Positions 1 to 6,215 of a stretch of 13,385 nucleotides of DNA are shown piece after piece. The stretch is from an uncultured Eubacteriales bacterium (GTDB taxonomy: Bacteria; Bacillota; Clostridia; Oscillospirales; Acutalibacteraceae). The DNA is taken from the NCBI GenBank assembly GCA_934445015.1, contig CAKSDJ010000037.1, positions 1-13,385 on the forward strand. The letters are read 5' to 3'. The notes below the pieces were generated by a model. That model was not told the DNA's origin and did no database searches. It saw only the letters and a program-made list of their open reading frames with translations. Each line of letters begins with the position of its first letter. Position 1 is the first letter of the stretch. The translations under genes and the position numbers were made by a program.

Positions 1-394
1 CCGCTGTTATTCTGCCGCTGAAATGTCCGCCGCCTCTGAAATCCTGAAATCCGCCGTAACGGCAATTGGCAGTGTAATCCGCATGTGACGGGCGCATTTT
101 ATACTGCATTTCACTGTAATCCGATGAATGAGTATCGGCATTTGGAATTGTAATGCAAACAGGAGTTCCTGTTGTTTTGCCGTTAAACACGCCGCTGTTT
201 ATTTCAAAATCATCTTTTTCGCGGCGCGGCGTAGATGTTGCGTCTTTAGGTCTGCGGCGATCAAGACACTGTGATATAAAGTTTTCATCAACGTCAAGAC
301 CCGAAGCAATTCCGTCAATGACAGCACCTATTGCCTTGCCGTGGCTTTCACCGTAAATTGTAACGGTGAGGTTATTTCCTATGGTGTTTTTCAT
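1..394 (-). CDS. aroC: Chorismate synthase, N-terminal part (3' end outside window)
   Basis: Chorismate synthase converts 5-enolpyruvylshikimate-3-phosphate to chorismate, the last shikimate step, in the cytoplasm using reduced FMN. About 131 residues are visible. They start MKNTIGNNLTVTIYGESHGK; the GESHG signature with its catalytic His is near residue 18, followed by LDRRRP, RPSHADYT and RYGGFQDFRGGGHFSGR, all hallmarks of the family N-terminal half. The ATG (394-392) overlaps the aroB stop (393-391) as ATGA, so the two genes are probably translationally coupled. It is the last visible gene of the aminotransferase-pheA-aroB-aroC operon and should share its attenuator. The frame is open to the window edge; the family is usually about 350-390 residues, so roughly two thirds is missing because of the window, not a mutation. 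Confidence 0.97.
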   Translation of the reverse strand, partial: MKNTIGNNLTVTIYGESHGKAIGAVIDGIASGLDVDENFISQCLDRRRPKDATSTPRREKDDFEINSGVFNGKTTGTPVCITIPNADTHSSDYSEMQYKMRPSHADYTANCRYGGFQDFRGGGHFSGRITA

Positions 395-1398
395 TTTTTA
401 TACACCGCCCTTATTTCATCGGCAAAATCAGAGAAACTTTCATCCTCAATCTTAAAACTGCCTATATTATCAACCCTTACAACAGAGATTTTGTCGCCCG
501 CCTTTTTTTTATCGTGACTCATAGTTTTTATAACGGTTTCGACATCGGTTTCAACAGTGCAGGGCAAATTTAATTTTTTAAGCACCGAAACGAGTTTTTT
601 TCGAACATTTTCGCTGCACATAGGCAACATACCGAGTGCCACGCATTCGCCGTGATACAGCGTAGGGGTGTTGCTTTCAACGGCGTGGCCTACCGTGTGA
701 CCGAAATTCAACACCTTGCGGAGTCCTGTTTCTTTTTCATCGCTTTCGACTACCGACCTTTTGATTTTAACCGAGCGTTCTATAACAGTATCTATGTCGT
801 TTTGCATATCGCCGTTTTTAAACATCTCAAACAGTGCAGCATCGTGGGTAAGCGACATCTTAACTGCCTCTGCAAGACCGTTTGAAATCTGCCGCTCAGG
901 CAATGTTTTAAGAGTATCGGGGTCTATTACAACGCATTCAGGCTGATAAAACGCGCCTACAATATTTTTGTAACCGTCAAAATCTATCGCTGTTTTTCCT
1001 CCTACGGATGAGTCGACCTGCGACAGCACCGTTGTGGGTATGTTATAAAAATCTATGCCGCGCATAAATGTTGCGGCAGCAAAACCCGCCATATCGCCGA
1101 CAACACCGCCGCCGACCGCAACAACGCAATCGGTTCGCGTAAAATCGCCGCTTACAAGCGCTTCGAGTATTTTTTTATAAGTATCAAAGTTTTTTGACTT
1201 TTCACCTTGCTCAAAAATAAAAACAATCGCTTTTCGGCAGAGAGCGGCAACGGTTTGCGCATATTCGCGCGGCACTCCGCTGTCGGTAACTATAAGTGCA
1301 CTTCTGTCAAGATTTAAGTATTCATTTGCTTTTTTTAGCGCACCGCGCTCTAAATATATGTTATATCCGCCGTTTTTGGTCTTTACGGGTATTATCAT
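391..1398 (-). CDS. aroB: 3-dehydroquinate synthase
   Basis: AroB cyclises DAHP to 3-dehydroquinate, the second shikimate step, using NAD and a divalent metal. The 335-residue product has the NAD-binding stretch AVGGGVVGDMAGFAAATFMRG (residues about 94-114), PTTVLSQVDSSVGGKTAID (121-139), and the three expected metal ligands: Glu177 in GLAEAVK, His234 within LNFGHTVGHA and His249 in YHGE. It is a little shorter than the usual 350-370 residues, mainly at the N-terminus, but all catalytic segments are present. The ATG at 1398-1396 follows a purine-rich AAAGGGGTGG site. It lies 38 bases after pheA and overlaps aroC by four bases, so it is an internal gene of the aromatic operon. Confidence 0.97.
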   Translation of the reverse strand: MIIPVKTKNGGYNIYLERGALKKANEYLNLDRSALIVTDSGVPREYAQTVAALCRKAIVFIFEQGEKSKNFDTYKKILEALVSGDFTRTDCVVAVGGGVVGDMAGFAAATFMRGIDFYNIPTTVLSQVDSSVGGKTAIDFDGYKNIVGAFYQPECVVIDPDTLKTLPERQISNGLAEAVKMSLTHDAALFEMFKNGDMQNDIDTVIERSVKIKRSVVESDEKETGLRKVLNFGHTVGHAVESNTPTLYHGECVALGMLPMCSENVRKKLVSVLKKLNLPCTVETDVETVIKTMSHDKKKAGDKISVVRVDNIGSFKIEDESFSDFADEIRAVYKK

Positions 1399-1436
1399 AA
1401 TGCCACCCCTTTCTGTGGTGTAAAACGGGTTTATCT

Positions 1437-2525
1437 TTAAACTTTTATTTCTTTATCGTAATGGCACAAAACTTTAAGGTTTGAGCAAAACTCCGAAAGT
1501 TCCTCAAGCATTTTAACGCCGTTTTCGCTTTTAAGATTGCCCTCGCCCTCGGCATAGAAGTAGTAATCCCATACAAGTTCTTTTGTAGGGCGGCTTTTTA
1601 TGGCGCGCAGATTAAAACCGTGCTCGCCTATTACCGACATTGCGCGGCCTAACGAGCCTGCCGCGTTTTTAACCGTAAACAACATTATAAAGTGATTATC
1701 GTTTTCGGTATAAAGTTTTTCGCTTCTTGAAAATACCGCAAACCGTGTAGAGTTGGTATTGCTCTCATTTATATGAGCCTCAAGTTTTACAAGGCCGAAT
1801 TCATCGGCGGCTTCCTCACTGCCTATGGCGGCCGTGTGTATGTCTTTTTGCTCTGCAACACGTTTTGCGGCAACCGCAGTGTTTACCGCTTCTTCGGTTT
1901 CAAAGCCGTGTTTTTCTATGTAAGGCGAGCATTGACCCAGCGCCTGCGGATGACTTATTACCTTTTTAATATCGCTTAACTTTGCCCCTTTTACAGCCAA
2001 AAGATTTTGTATTATATCCGCCTCGTAAACGCCGTTTACAAACAAAGAGCCGAAGAAACTTAGATCCATAACCTTGCCGACGTCACCGTTGAAACTGTTT
2101 TCAATAGGCAACAGGGCGCAATCGCAGTCGCCTGCGACAACAGCGTTATACGCCGATTTAAAATCCTTATATCCTACACAGTTGGCATCGGGAAAAATGC
2201 GTTTTGCAACAATATTTGCAAAGGCACCCTTTACGCCGCTGTACGCTACGCGCATACCGTCAAGAATACGGTGCTGAAAAGCTTTTGAAATGTTAATGGT
2301 CTCGCGCAGATAATTTACATAATAAGATTTGTAATCCTCATCTTTTATAAATGTGCAGTTACGGGCAATCAGTTCTTCCTCGCGTGCAAGGTCGTCAACC
2401 TGAAGTCCGTGTCCTTTTTTATAGTTTGCCACAAGCCGTGCGGCGTCCATTCTTTTTTCAAACAAAGCCGCCATTTCTTTATCGGTTTCGTTGATAATTT
2501 GTCTGGCAATTTCTAATTCTGTCAT
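1437..2525 (-). CDS. pheA: Bifunctional chorismate mutase / prephenate dehydratase (P-protein)
   Basis: This enzyme converts chorismate to prephenate and then to phenylpyruvate, the committed route to phenylalanine. The 362 residues show three parts. An AroQ-type chorismate mutase helix bundle (about 1-88) starts with LEIARQIINETDKEMAALFEKR. A prephenate dehydratase domain (about 91-268) carries the NSTRF motif (258-262) and SHPQALGQC (191-199). A C-terminal ACT domain (about 278-355) starts HFIMLFTVKNAAGSLG. In the ACT domain the usual GAL(V) and ESRP Phe-binding motifs read GSLG and KSRP, so feedback sensitivity may differ (inference). The start ATG lies two bases after the aminotransferase stop, with an AAAGGA site inside the upstream gene. 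This is the central gene of a Phe/Tyr operon controlled by the upstream leader. Confidence 0.96.
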   Translation of the reverse strand: MTELEIARQIINETDKEMAALFEKRMDAARLVANYKKGHGLQVDDLAREEELIARNCTFIKDEDYKSYYVNYLRETINISKAFQHRILDGMRVAYSGVKGAFANIVAKRIFPDANCVGYKDFKSAYNAVVAGDCDCALLPIENSFNGDVGKVMDLSFFGSLFVNGVYEADIIQNLLAVKGAKLSDIKKVISHPQALGQCSPYIEKHGFETEEAVNTAVAAKRVAEQKDIHTAAIGSEEAADEFGLVKLEAHINESNTNSTRFAVFSRSEKLYTENDNHFIMLFTVKNAAGSLGRAMSVIGEHGFNLRAIKSRPTKELVWDYYFYAEGEGNLKSENGVKMLEELSEFCSNLKVLCHYDKEIKV

Positions 2526-2527
2526 AA

Positions 2528-3715
2528 TTATTGTCCTTTATATTCATCAAATAGTTCTTTAAATGCCGAAATGGAATTTTTGATTGTATCATAAGATACG
2601 CAGTATGAAATTCTTACATATCCCCTGACTCCGAAAGAGTCTGACGGAACAAGAAGCAACTCGTGTTTTTTTGCCCTTTCGCAAAAGGCGACAGCGTCGC
2701 TTTCAAGCGCTTTTACAAATAAATAAAATGCACCTTGAGGTTTTACCGCTTTATAACCGATTTGCGTAAGCGCGCTGTAAAGCAATTCCCGATTTTTGTT
2801 ATACAGCGAAATGTCAGATGTTTTTCCGTCGCATTTTTCAATAACCCTCTGAATAAGGCTCGGAGCGCAAACATAACCCATACTACGCGCAGCACCGCAC
2901 ACCGCCGCAAACAGATCATTTGCGTTTTCACATTCGGGCGATACAAAAATATAACCTATACGCTCACCGGGCAGTGACAGCGACTTGCTGTAAGAGTAAC
3001 ACACAACTGTATTTTTATAAAATTTAGGTATATACGGCACGTCACACCCGTAAGCCAGTTCACGGTACGGTTCATCGGCAATAATATATACTACACTGCC
3101 GTACTCTGCCGACTTTTTGCAAAGCAGCCGCGATAATTTTACAATATCGCTTTCGGATATTACGGCGCCTGTCGGATTGTTAGGCGAGTTAATAATCACC
3201 GCCGAAGTTTTCGGTGTTATTGCTTTTTCGAGCGCGTCAAAATCTATGTCAAAGTTATCCCCCGTGCCGCAAACCACAACACCCTTTGCGCCGGCGTTTT
3301 CAACAAATACGCTGTATTCCGGAAAAAACGGTGCCAAAAGTATTACCTCATCGCCGGTGTTGCAAACCGCTTTAAGTGTGGATGTAAGCGATGCAGCCGC
3401 GCCGCAAGTGATAAATACTTTTGAAGCGTCTGCATCTGTGCCGAAACGATTTTTAATATTTTGGGCAATAGTTTTTCGCAATGCGGCGTCACCCGGTGCC
3501 GATGTGTAGCCGTGGAGCGTTACACTGTCAAGGTTGTCAATCAGCGCCTTTATGGTTTTATTAACATCATCGGGTGCCGGTATGCTCGGATTACCGAGAC
3601 TGAAATCAAAAACCTTGTCCGCACCGATTTTAGCTTTGCGCCGATTTGAATATTCAAAAATTTCTCTTATGGCAGAGGGACGTTTGCCGAGTTCCTCCAT
3701 TTGTGCGTTAATCAA
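2528..3715 (-). CDS. PLP-dependent aminotransferase, probably aromatic
   Basis: This is a fold-type I (AspC/AAT class I-II) aminotransferase that transfers amino groups with pyridoxal phosphate. With the start chosen here it has 395 residues, including FDFSLGNPSIPAP near the N-terminus, SPNNPTGAV (about 177-185), IADEPYRELAY (PLP Asp about 214) and SYSKSLSLPGERIGY with the Schiff-base Lys at about 244. A C-terminal YVRISY contains the likely substrate-carboxylate Arg. I chose the TTG at 3715-3713 because GGAG (3728-3725) lies nine bases upstream, giving MINAQMEEL; a TTG at 3730 would place this GGAG inside the gene, and an ATG at 3700 is the other option. Being first in an operon with pheA, behind a Phe/Tyr leader, suggests it aminates phenylpyruvate and/or hydroxyphenylpyruvate. 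Substrate is inference; the family is certain. Confidence 0.9.
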   Translation of the reverse strand: MINAQMEELGKRPSAIREIFEYSNRRKAKIGADKVFDFSLGNPSIPAPDDVNKTIKALIDNLDSVTLHGYTSAPGDAALRKTIAQNIKNRFGTDADASKVFITCGAAASLTSTLKAVCNTGDEVILLAPFFPEYSVFVENAGAKGVVVCGTGDNFDIDFDALEKAITPKTSAVIINSPNNPTGAVISESDIVKLSRLLCKKSAEYGSVVYIIADEPYRELAYGCDVPYIPKFYKNTVVCYSYSKSLSLPGERIGYIFVSPECENANDLFAAVCGAARSMGYVCAPSLIQRVIEKCDGKTSDISLYNKNRELLYSALTQIGYKAVKPQGAFYLFVKALESDAVAFCERAKKHELLLVPSDSFGVRGYVRISYCVSYDTIKNSISAFKELFDEYKGQ

Positions 3716-3731
3716 AAAAATCAACTCCAAT

Positions 3732-3785
3732 AAAAAATCCGCAAACAGAAAGTGCTTTTTTGCACAAACGGTTGCGGACTGTCTT
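3732..3785 (-). terminator. Attenuator: terminator hairpin with overlapping antiterminator arm
   Basis: On the minus strand, TCCGCAA (3778-3772) pairs with TTGCGGA (3744-3738). An inner GTGC/GCAC stem has a six-A loop, and six T follow at once (3737-3732): a typical intrinsic terminator placed before the aminotransferase ribosome site. The competing structure pairs CGGACTGTCTT inside the leader gene (3842-3832) with AAGACAGTCCG (3785-3775), a perfect 11 bp. The two structures share 3778-3775, so they cannot coexist. A small hairpin around the leader stop codon (TTAAG 3824-3820 with CTTAA 3799-3795, plus GCG/CGC) sits in the antiterminator loop. The pairings are read directly; the regulatory direction is inferred. 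Confidence 0.85.
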
Positions 3786-3810
3786 CATTTTCTGTTAAGT
3801 TGCGAAAAAA

Positions 3811-3882
3811 TTACGCTTGCTTAAAAGAGGTAAGACAGTCCGATATAAAGTAATAAAAATAATAAGCATTGTTAAAACGCAT
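3811..3882 (-). CDS. Phe/Tyr-rich leader peptide of the aromatic operon
   Basis: This 23-codon open frame begins ATG CGT TTT and ends in TAA. It follows a perfect AGGAGG (3896-3891) with eight-base spacing, so it should be translated well. The peptide starts MRFNNAYYFYYF, so residues 7-12 are four Tyr and two Phe in a row; in total there are four Phe and four Tyr out of 23. Its 3' half encodes the 5' arm of an 11-bp antiterminator, and a terminator lies just downstream. Together with the operon it precedes (aminotransferase, pheA, aroB, aroC), this is the architecture of a ribosome-mediated attenuation leader such as E. coli pheL, though no sequence similarity to pheL is claimed. Ribosomes stalling at Tyr or Phe codons would leave the antiterminator arm free. 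The peptide itself probably has no other function. Confidence 0.85.
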   Translation of the reverse strand: MRFNNAYYFYYFISDCLTSFKQA

Positions 3883-3914
3883 CGCTGCCGCCTCCTTGTA
3901 CAAATATATATTAA

Positions 3915-3943
3915 ATACTACTATCTTTTTCTCCGTTTGTCAA
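3915..3943 (-). promoter_or_regulatory. Sigma-A promoter of the aromatic operon
   Basis: A perfect TTGACA (-35, 3943-3938), a 17-base spacer and TAGTAT (-10, 3920-3915) lie upstream of the leader peptide. Transcription would start near 3908, leaving about 26 untranslated bases before the leader ATG. No other comparably strong promoter was noticed between here and aroC. Confidence 0.85.
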
Positions 3944-4031
3944 GAGAAATCAACATTTTGTGTGCATATTAAACGCTGTGCGCCGATATATTTAACACAA
4001 TTGTAATATTTATCCTGTTAAGTCGGGCGGA

Positions 4032-4060
4032 TTGACTTTTCAGGTGATAAATGATATATT
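4032..4060 (+). promoter_or_regulatory. Sigma-A promoter of the cohesin-like gene
   Basis: TTGACT (4032-4037), a 17-base spacer and TATATT (4055-4060) precede the plus-strand gene starting at 4096. The predicted start is near 4067. It is divergent from the aromatic operon promoter, about 90 bases away. Confidence 0.7.
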
Positions 4061-4095
4061 AAAAATACAGACAGATAATTTGGGTGGTGTTATAT

Positions 4096-5316
4096 GTGGT
4101 TTACATTAAAAAAATCGTTCTGATACTTTGTTGTCTTGTTATGTGTTTTTCTTGCGGCACAGTGCTTGCGGCAGAGAGCAAAACCCCCGTAATAACTCTG
4201 TCAAAAGTAAAGGCAGACCCCGGCTATACCGTTACAATAGATATTAACATATCAAACAATCCTGGCATTATGGCAATGTCGTTTTCGATTACATACGACA
4301 GCACCGCCTTTGAATACACGGGATATAAAAAGGGCTATCTTACAAGTTATACTTTAAAAGATCACCCCGAAAAAAACAGCGTTTCGTTTGTTAATATCGA
4401 AACGTCCGACATAGCAAAGGACGGAACAATAATATCGGTGCAGTTTAAGGTTAAATCCGATGCCGCCGCCGATAAATACACCGTAACATTGGCAAACAAC
4501 AATCAAAACAAACACGGCAGCAGTCTGCACAACAGTTTTTCGGACTCAAATCAAAACTTTATAGTACCTAAGGTAAATGCCGGCAGTATAACCGTTGCGG
4601 CAACCTGTGCAAACTCGCCTCACGAATACGGTGAAATTACCGAAATTACAAAGCCTACCTGCACTTCCGAAGGACTTGGCAGTCACACCTGCTCACGCTG
4701 CGGTTACACCGAAAACGTGCCGATAGGCAAACTGCCGCACGACTTTGAAAAGGATTGGACTGTAGACCGTGCCGCCACTAAAGAACTTGAGGGCGTTATG
4801 TCGCGTCACTGCAAAAACTGCGATGCCGTAACCGACACGCTGACCTTTACCCTTGAAGAGGTTGACAACGGCAAAGACGGCGGCTCCGACAACAGCAAAG
4901 ACACAAAAAACAATTCCGGCGACAATTCCGCAACAGATAATAACAGCGGCAGCACCGCATCAAAAGGCAGCGAAGGCACCAGCTCGGAGTCGGTTAAAAA
5001 AGATGTTCTGAAAAACACCGACGGTGCAAAGAACACGGTTTCTGCAGTTGAAAATTTAAAGGATTATCAGGAAAAAATTAAGCCTGACCGTGACAATACC
5101 AGCGAAAATCAAACTTCCCCGGCAGACAGTTCGGGTGACACCTCAGTTAACGGCGATAAAAAAGCAGCCGCCGATACATATAATTCCGATTTGCCTGCAA
5201 AAGCCCAAAGCTCTGTAAAAGGCTGGCAGATAGGTTTAATCACAACTATTGTTTCGGCAGCAATAATAGTTGCGTTGATATTGTTTATAAAGCACAGACA
5301 AAATAACAATAAATAA
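4096..5316 (+). CDS. Secreted membrane-anchored protein with cohesin-like domain and Cys-rich repeats
   Basis: The product (406 residues from the chosen start) reads as a cell-surface protein. Residues 1-25 are a signal peptide (YIKK, hydrophobic core, cleavage likely after GTVLA). Residues about 30-168 resemble a cohesin fold (ITLSKVKADPGYTVTIDINI, then MSFSITYDSTAFEYTG and GTIISVQFKV). Residues about 171-255 contain Cys-rich repeats (PTCTSEGLGSHTCSRCGYTE and a degenerate RHCKNCDAVTD) of a kind common in clostridial surface proteins. A low-complexity Ser/Asp/Asn/Lys linker (256-375) and one membrane helix (about 378-398) with a basic tail KHRQNNNK follow. No LPXTG or S-layer module is seen. 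GTG at 4096 is preferred because GGGTGG lies six to eight bases upstream; GTG at 4084 would use that site as coding sequence. It may display a docking partner on the cell, but no dockerin gene is in the window. Cohesin assignment is moderate. Confidence 0.8.
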   Translation: MVYIKKIVLILCCLVMCFSCGTVLAAESKTPVITLSKVKADPGYTVTIDINISNNPGIMAMSFSITYDSTAFEYTGYKKGYLTSYTLKDHPEKNSVSFVNIETSDIAKDGTIISVQFKVKSDAAADKYTVTLANNNQNKHGSSLHNSFSDSNQNFIVPKVNAGSITVAATCANSPHEYGEITEITKPTCTSEGLGSHTCSRCGYTENVPIGKLPHDFEKDWTVDRAATKELEGVMSRHCKNCDAVTDTLTFTLEEVDNGKDGGSDNSKDTKNNSGDNSATDNNSGSTASKGSEGTSSESVKKDVLKNTDGAKNTVSAVENLKDYQEKIKPDRDNTSENQTSPADSSGDTSVNGDKKAAADTYNSDLPAKAQSSVKGWQIGLITTIVSAAIIVALILFIKHRQNNNK

Positions 5317-5348
5317 TTTTATCCTGCTTTACTGCATAATAAGTTTGC

Positions 5349-5396
5349 AAAAAAACAGTGACGTGTGCAATTTAATGCATCCGCCACTGTTTTTTA
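5349..5396. terminator. Bidirectional intrinsic terminator
   Basis: AAAAAACAGTG (5350-5360) pairs with CACTGTTTTTT (5385-5395), with an inner TGCA/TGCA pairing. The A tract on one side and T tract on the other allow termination in both directions, ending the cohesin-like gene (plus) and the zinc-ribbon gene (minus). Confidence 0.85.
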
Positions 5397-5427
5397 CTTT
5401 TAAACTAATTAAAGATGTTGATAACGG

Positions 5428-5733
5428 TCAGTCAGCGCGAGAAATCAGCAGTATGCCGGCTATAAAATTAACAAAAAGCAACGTACACACTTTAACCCCC
5501 ACACCGATAGGTTCACCCGTGTTCAATTTGTTGAAAATCGAAATCGTTATAGGCAAACACCACGCAAGAGGAATTATAAGAATTCCATGAACAATACAGC
5601 CCAGTATCAAAAAAATTTTAATCGCGGTGACCAATCCGCCGCCTGTGCCGTTATGGGTGATTTTGCAACCGCAACGCGGGCAAAATTCAACCTCTTCTCC
5701 GACTTCAAATTCACATCTTGGACAAAGCCACAT
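5428..5733 (-). CDS. Zinc-ribbon membrane protein, function unknown
   Basis: A 101-residue protein beginning MWLCPRCEFEVGEEVEFCPR. Two CxxC pairs (CPRC near residues 4-7, CPRCGC near 18-23) make a short zinc ribbon. A Gly-rich hinge and two hydrophobic segments follow (about 35-57 and 77-97), giving a two-helix membrane protein with a soluble metal-binding head. The second segment, GVKVCTLLFVNFIAGILLI, resembles a recurrent but uncharacterised gut Firmicutes family as far as I recall. ATG at 5733-5731 has GGGAG nine bases upstream; the frame stays open upstream to 6015, but that extension crosses the operator region and the XRE gene and is rejected. It is divergent from the XRE regulator gene and shares its operator region, so it is probably that regulator's target. 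No function is assigned. Confidence 0.82.
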   Translation of the reverse strand: MWLCPRCEFEVGEEVEFCPRCGCKITHNGTGGGLVTAIKIFLILGCIVHGILIIPLAWCLPITISIFNKLNTGEPIGVGVKVCTLLFVNFIAGILLISRAD

Positions 5734-5759
5734 ATAATCAAACTCCCTGTATAAAAATT

Positions 5760-5782
5760 TATGACATTTAGTAAATGTCATA
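5760..5782. promoter_or_regulatory. Operator candidate 1 for the first XRE regulator
   Basis: A perfect 23-base palindrome with 11-base arms around a central G, core TGACA-N9-TGTCA (5762-5780). It lies in the divergent region between the zinc-ribbon gene and the XRE gene. A second copy of the same core with the same spacing is centred 53 bases away. Confidence 0.75.
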
Positions 5783-5800
5783 TTTAACCGAACCATAACA

Positions 5801-5834
5801 TATAATTCTAATGTTGACAAGTACTGAATGTCAA
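5801..5834. promoter_or_regulatory. Operator candidate 2 overlapping divergent promoter elements
   Basis: TGACA (5815-5819), nine bases and TGTCA (5829-5833) repeat the core at 5762-5780. On the minus strand TTGACA (5834-5829), an 18-base spacer and TAGAAT (5810-5805) form a plausible promoter for the zinc-ribbon gene, with its -35 inside this operator. On the plus strand TATAAT (5801-5806) could be the -10 of the XRE gene, with a weak -35 region inside operator 1. Binding at both sites would block both genes. Confidence 0.6.
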
Positions 5835-5850
5835 AGGATGAAGATATTAT

Positions 5851-6093
5851 ATGTTTATAAATAAAACCCGTGATAATAAAAATAATATTTGCGGCAAAAA
5901 CATAGCCTGTTTTCGCAAAGAAATTGAAATATCTCAACGTGAACTTGCAGATAAATTGCAGCTCATCGGACTTGACGTAGATAAAAACGCCATTCAGCGC
6001 ATTGAGTCGGGACAACGCTTTGTGACCGACATTGAATTAGTTGCGCTGAGCAAAGCTTTAAATAAAACGTTTGATGAACTTTTGACCTATTAG
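5851..6093 (+). CDS. XRE-family helix-turn-helix regulator 1
   Basis: An 80-residue protein that is nearly all DNA-binding domain. After a basic N-terminal extension, IACFRKEIEISQRELADKLQ is helices 1-2 and the recognition region is KNAIQRIESGQRFVTDIELV, followed by ALSKALNKTFDELL, the classic Cro/C1 C-terminal helix with DELL. No effector domain is present, so it probably acts as a dimeric repressor. The ATG at 5851 has a GGA-containing site twelve bases upstream, slightly far. It is divergent from the zinc-ribbon membrane gene, with two copies of a TGACA-N9-TGTCA dyad in between, suggesting auto-repression and control of that neighbour. Family certain, role inferred. Confidence 0.9.
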   Translation: MFINKTRDNKNNICGKNIACFRKEIEISQRELADKLQLIGLDVDKNAIQRIESGQRFVTDIELVALSKALNKTFDELLTY

Positions 6094-6130
6094 GCCGCCC
6101 GAACATTGCACACGGGCGGTTTATTTTTAT
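6094..6130 (+). terminator. Intrinsic terminator of XRE gene 1
   Basis: CCGCCCG (6095-6101), an 11-base loop and CGGGCGG (6113-6119), then TTTATTTTTAT. It starts immediately after the XRE 1 stop codon, so that gene is a separate transcription unit from the next one. Confidence 0.88.
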
Positions 6131-6146
6131 GCCTTTTTTGCATTAT

Positions 6147-6188
6147 TAACCGATATTGGTAAATATAATTATATACCGAAATCGGTTA
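6147..6188. promoter_or_regulatory. Paired operator candidate for XRE gene 2
   Basis: ACCGATATTGGT (6149-6160) and ACCGAAATCGGT (6175-6186) are near-palindromes. Aligning the first with the reverse complement of the second gives 16 of 19 identical bases around TAACCGATWTYGGTAWATA, so they are inverted copies centred 26 bases apart. TATAAT (6164-6169) lies between them and may be the -10; no good -35 is seen. The layout suggests autoregulation of the gene at 6216. Confidence 0.65.
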
Positions 6189-6215
6189 GTATGTCAATAG
6201 GAGGTTTGAAGTTCT

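Noticed and set aside
3117..3509. 130-codon plus-strand frame within the aminotransferase
   Set aside because: It is antisense to a certain enzyme gene, has no recognisable domain and is explained by reverse-frame codon bias.
3732..3900. T-box riboswitch upstream of the aminotransferase
   Set aside because: The leader is too short (about 190 bases), the conserved T-box sequence was not found, and the translated leader with competing hairpins explains the region.
4084..4095. GTG at 4084 as start of the cohesin-like protein
   Set aside because: It would put the GGGTGG ribosome site inside the coding sequence; GTG at 4096 has correct spacing and a better signal peptide.
5734..6015. N-terminal extension of the zinc-ribbon gene by 94 codons
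   Set aside because: It crosses both operator dyads and the XRE 1 coding region on the opposite strand. The ATG at 5733 has a good GGGAG site and the protein begins sensibly there.
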